DNA of 7,184 nt from Actinomycetes bacterium (GTDB lineage: Bacteria; Actinomycetota; Acidimicrobiia; Acidimicrobiales; Palsa-688). A program made the position numbers and the translations under genes. The stretch spans positions 1 to 7,184 of the forward strand of contig JAKARG010000161.1 in assembly GCA_021819345.1 (NCBI GenBank), in the 5' to 3' direction. Shown one piece after another: positions 5,428 through 7,184 of this stretch (position 1 is its first letter; the number at the start of each line of letters is the position of its first letter). A model generated the notes under the pieces. It was not told the origin of the DNA and did no database searches. It saw nothing but the letters and a program-made list of their open reading frames with translations.

Positions 5428-6975
5428 GTGGCCGTCACCTCCGCGCTCTCAGCGCACCCTTCCCCCTCGGCCAGCTCCGCCAGCGCAGCGCCCTCGGCGA
5501 CCCCCGGGCCGGCCGTCGGCGAGGCGGTCGAAGCCCGGGACGGGGCGGGGCAGGGCCCCGGGGGTAACGCCGGGCGCGACCCCCACCCGCTGCGGGCCGC
5601 ACTGCTCGTCGGACTGGCGGTCTCCGCCGGGGTCTTCGCCTGGTCGCTGTGGTGGGGGCCGCTCGTCGACCACGCCCCGGTCTGGCTGATCGGCTCGGAC
5701 ACCTGGATGGCCCCGACCGCCGCGATCTACGTCGCCCACGGTGCCTACCAGGAGGTCTACCTCGGGGCGAGCGGCTACTTCGCGCTGCCCCTCTCCGCGA
5801 TCCTGCTCGCCCCGGTGGTCCGCCTCGGCGAGGCGCTCCACCTGGTCAACGGCTATCCCTACGTGCTCCCGAAGCCCTCGATGTGGCTGGTGGTCGGCCC
5901 CTTCACCCTCATCGCCGGCAGCGTCCCGCTGCTCTACGCCGCCCGCGCCCTCGCCTGGGAGGCCGGGGTGCGCCGGCGCCTGTGGCTGCTCCAGGCGGGC
6001 AGCGCCCTGGCGGTGTCGATCCCCTGTGCGGTCTGGGGGCACTTCGAGGACTCGCTCGCCACCGCCCTGGTGCTGCTCGCCATCCGGGCCCGCCTGCGCG
6101 AGCGCCACCTCGCCGCCGCCGTCCTCGTCGGCCTCGCCATCTGCTCCAAGCAGTGGGCGCTGCTGGCGGTGCCGATGCTGCTGCTCGCCGGCACCCCCCG
6201 GCGGCGGTGGGTGCCGCTGCTCGCCGTCGCAGCCGCGCTGCCGCTGCTGCTCGTCGTCGAGCCGCTCCTCGCCTTTCCGCACCAGACGCTTCGCGCCCTG
6301 GTCTTCGAGCCCACCCCCGACCTCGCGCTCGTTCACCAGGGCCACGAGTCGCTGCTCGCCGGCCTCGGCACCGCCGCGGACCGGATCGGTCGCATCGGCG
6401 CGGTGCTCGCCTCGGTGGTCCTCGCGTGGTGGATCGCCCGCCGCCACCCCCACCTGTGGCCCTTCGGGATCGCGGCTGCCCTCGTCGTGCGGCCGCTCGC
6501 CGAGCCCTACCTGCTCGGCTACTACCTCTCGCCGGGGATGCTGGTGCTCGCCCTCGCGGTGACCATGCGGCGCCGGCGGGTGGAGTGGTGGGTGCTCGCG
6601 GTCTGCGCCTCGCCGGTGATCTGGGCGGTGCCCGACGCCCGGGGCTCGGACCTCACCTGGTGGGCGGGCGAGCTGATCCTGCTCGGGGTCGCCGGCTTCG
6701 CCTGCGCCCGGGTCATGCTCGAGCCGGCGGCGGGGATCGGGCCGGCCGGCCCGGCGCCGTCTAGCATCGCAGGGTGCTCCGCTTCCTCACTGCCGGCGAG
6801 TCCCACGGCGAGGCCCTGGTGGTGGTGGTCGAGGGACTGCCTGCCGGCCTCGCGGTCACCGAGGAGTCCGTCGGCGCCGAGCTCGCCCGCAGGCGCCTCG
6901 GCTACGGGCGGGGACCGCGGATGCGCTTCGAGGCCGACCGCCTCCGCCTCCTCTGCGGGGTCCGCCACGGCCTGA
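5428..6975 (+). CDS. Polytopic membrane protein, GT-C-type glycosyltransferase-like
   Basis: Starts at GTG 5428, 3 nt after pilO. Residues 1-55 are a low-complexity Ala/Ser/Pro/Gly tail with no membrane segment. From residue 56 there are about 10-11 hydrophobic helices (roughly 56-76, 117-134, 152-171, 186-203, 226-253, 260-280, 320-337, 345-360, 366-380, 386-402, 411-429). The first extracytoplasmic loop has Asp91 in GSDTW before a YVAHGAYQEVY segment, and later WGHFEDSLATALVLLAI and CSKQWALLAVPMLLLAG. This layout is like GT-C/GT87 (DUF2029-type) polyprenyl-phosphate-sugar transferases, but I cannot name the family with certainty. The frame stays open to 6975, so residues 449-515 are read from within aroC in another frame and look like non-coding translation (Ser/Pro/Ala/Trp-rich). 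The functional protein probably ends near residue 448. No clear SD precedes the start, so translation is probably coupled to pilO. The substrate is unknown; pilin glycosylation is one possibility. Confidence 0.6.
   Translation: MAVTSALSAHPSPSASSASAAPSATPGPAVGEAVEARDGAGQGPGGNAGRDPHPLRAALLVGLAVSAGVFAWSLWWGPLVDHAPVWLIGSDTWMAPTAAIYVAHGAYQEVYLGASGYFALPLSAILLAPVVRLGEALHLVNGYPYVLPKPSMWLVVGPFTLIAGSVPLLYAARALAWEAGVRRRLWLLQAGSALAVSIPCAVWGHFEDSLATALVLLAIRARLRERHLAAAVLVGLAICSKQWALLAVPMLLLAGTPRRRWVPLLAVAAALPLLLVVEPLLAFPHQTLRALVFEPTPDLALVHQGHESLLAGLGTAADRIGRIGAVLASVVLAWWIARRHPHLWPFGIAAALVVRPLAEPYLLGYYLSPGMLVLALAVTMRRRRVEWWVLAVCASPVIWAVPDARGSDLTWWAGELILLGVAGFACARVMLEPAAGIGPAGPAPSSIAGCSASSLPASPTARPWWWWSRDCLPASRSPRSPSAPSSPAGASATGGDRGCASRPTASASSAGSATA
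6762..6767 (+). promoter_or_regulatory. Candidate -10 element of a leaderless aroC transcript
   Basis: TAGCAT fits the actinobacterial TANNNT -10 consensus and is separated by exactly six bases from the aroC GTG (6774), the spacing expected if transcription starts at the start codon. No clear -35 is seen, and no usable SD exists (AGG is only adjacent). One match to a short consensus is weak evidence. Confidence 0.4.
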
Positions 6976-7184
6976 CCCTCGGCTCGCCGGTGGCGATCGA
7001 GATCGCCAACACCGAGTGGCCGAAGTGGGAGCAAGAGATGTCGGCGGCGCCGGGGCGCACCGAGCGGCCGCTCACCAAGCCCCGCCCCGGCCACGCCGAC
7101 CTGGTCGGGATGCAGAAGTACGGCTTCACCGACGCCCGCAACGTGCTGGAGCGGGCCTCGGCGCGCGAGCCCGCGGCGCGCGTC
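6774..7184 (+). CDS. aroC: Chorismate synthase (5' part, continues past window)
   Basis: From GTG 6774, 137 codons are open to the end of the window. The protein begins LRFLTAGESHGEALVVVVEG, containing the GESHG FMN-binding signature of chorismate synthase, which converts 5-enolpyruvylshikimate-3-phosphate to chorismate using reduced FMN. It continues with ARRRLGYGRGPRMRFEADR, GVRHGLTLGSPVAIEI, RPGHADLVGMQKYGF and VLERASAREPAARV, all characteristic blocks in the expected order. The last block usually reads ASARET; here Thr is Pro. The start is at the family position, 2 residues before RFLTAGESHG. It overlaps the open frame of the preceding membrane protein by 202 nt in another frame. No SD is seen, so leaderless translation is suggested. 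Residues after 137 are outside the window. Confidence 0.95.
   Translation, partial: MLRFLTAGESHGEALVVVVEGLPAGLAVTEESVGAELARRRLGYGRGPRMRFEADRLRLLCGVRHGLTLGSPVAIEIANTEWPKWEQEMSAAPGRTERPLTKPRPGHADLVGMQKYGFTDARNVLERASAREPAARV

Noticed and set aside
5449..6453. 334-residue minus-strand open frame opposite the membrane protein
   Set aside because: It is highly charged, low-complexity sequence and a codon-bias shadow of the plus-strand gene.

Overview
This window is a compact, entirely plus-strand block of type IV pilus (T4P) genes ending in the shikimate-pathway gene aroC. Very high GC with strong C/G preference at third codon positions, GTG starts, a short pilMNO run with no pilP/pilQ secretin genes before the aro gene, and a terminator without a U-tract all suggest a monoderm, high-GC actinobacterium. 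The Acidimicrobiia or a related class is my best guess; this is inference, since there is no rRNA or other phylogenetic marker.

Layout: (1) 1-258, the 3' end of pilT (retraction ATPase). (2) 276-1508, pilC (inner-membrane platform protein), with a good Shine-Dalgarno site. (3) 1589-2197 and 2419-2997, two tandem paralogous class III signal-peptide pilins, each preceded by a related leader; the unit looks like a duplication. (4) A G-free 38-nt tract followed by a perfect 12-bp hairpin (3033-3058) closes the pilin section. (5) 3170-4885, one uninterrupted reading frame that reads as PilM joined to PilN. (6) 4882-5424, pilO, overlapping the previous gene by ATGA. (7) 5428 to about 6770, a polytopic membrane protein resembling GT-C glycosyltransferases. 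Its frame stays open to 6975, well inside aroC. (8) 6774-7184, the 5' part of aroC (chorismate synthase), apparently with a leaderless-type -10 element.

How the genes work together: PilC is the membrane platform on which the assembly and retraction ATPases (PilT here; PilB presumably upstream) act. The pilins are processed by a prepilin peptidase not in this window and polymerised. PilMN and PilO form the cytoplasmic ring and alignment complex linked to the platform. The GT-C-like protein could glycosylate pilin or serve an unrelated envelope pathway. aroC is metabolic, but pilMNO next to aro genes echoes the pilMNOPQ-aroK-aroB order of proteobacteria. The most noteworthy points are the PilM-PilN fusion, the tandem pilin pair with asymmetric glycosylation sequons, and the out-of-frame overlap of the membrane protein with aroC. 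I do not see a wholly new system; this is a diverged monoderm T4P locus. No gene-free stretch exceeds about 220 bases, and I found no tRNA, rRNA, CRISPR array or insertion sequence.
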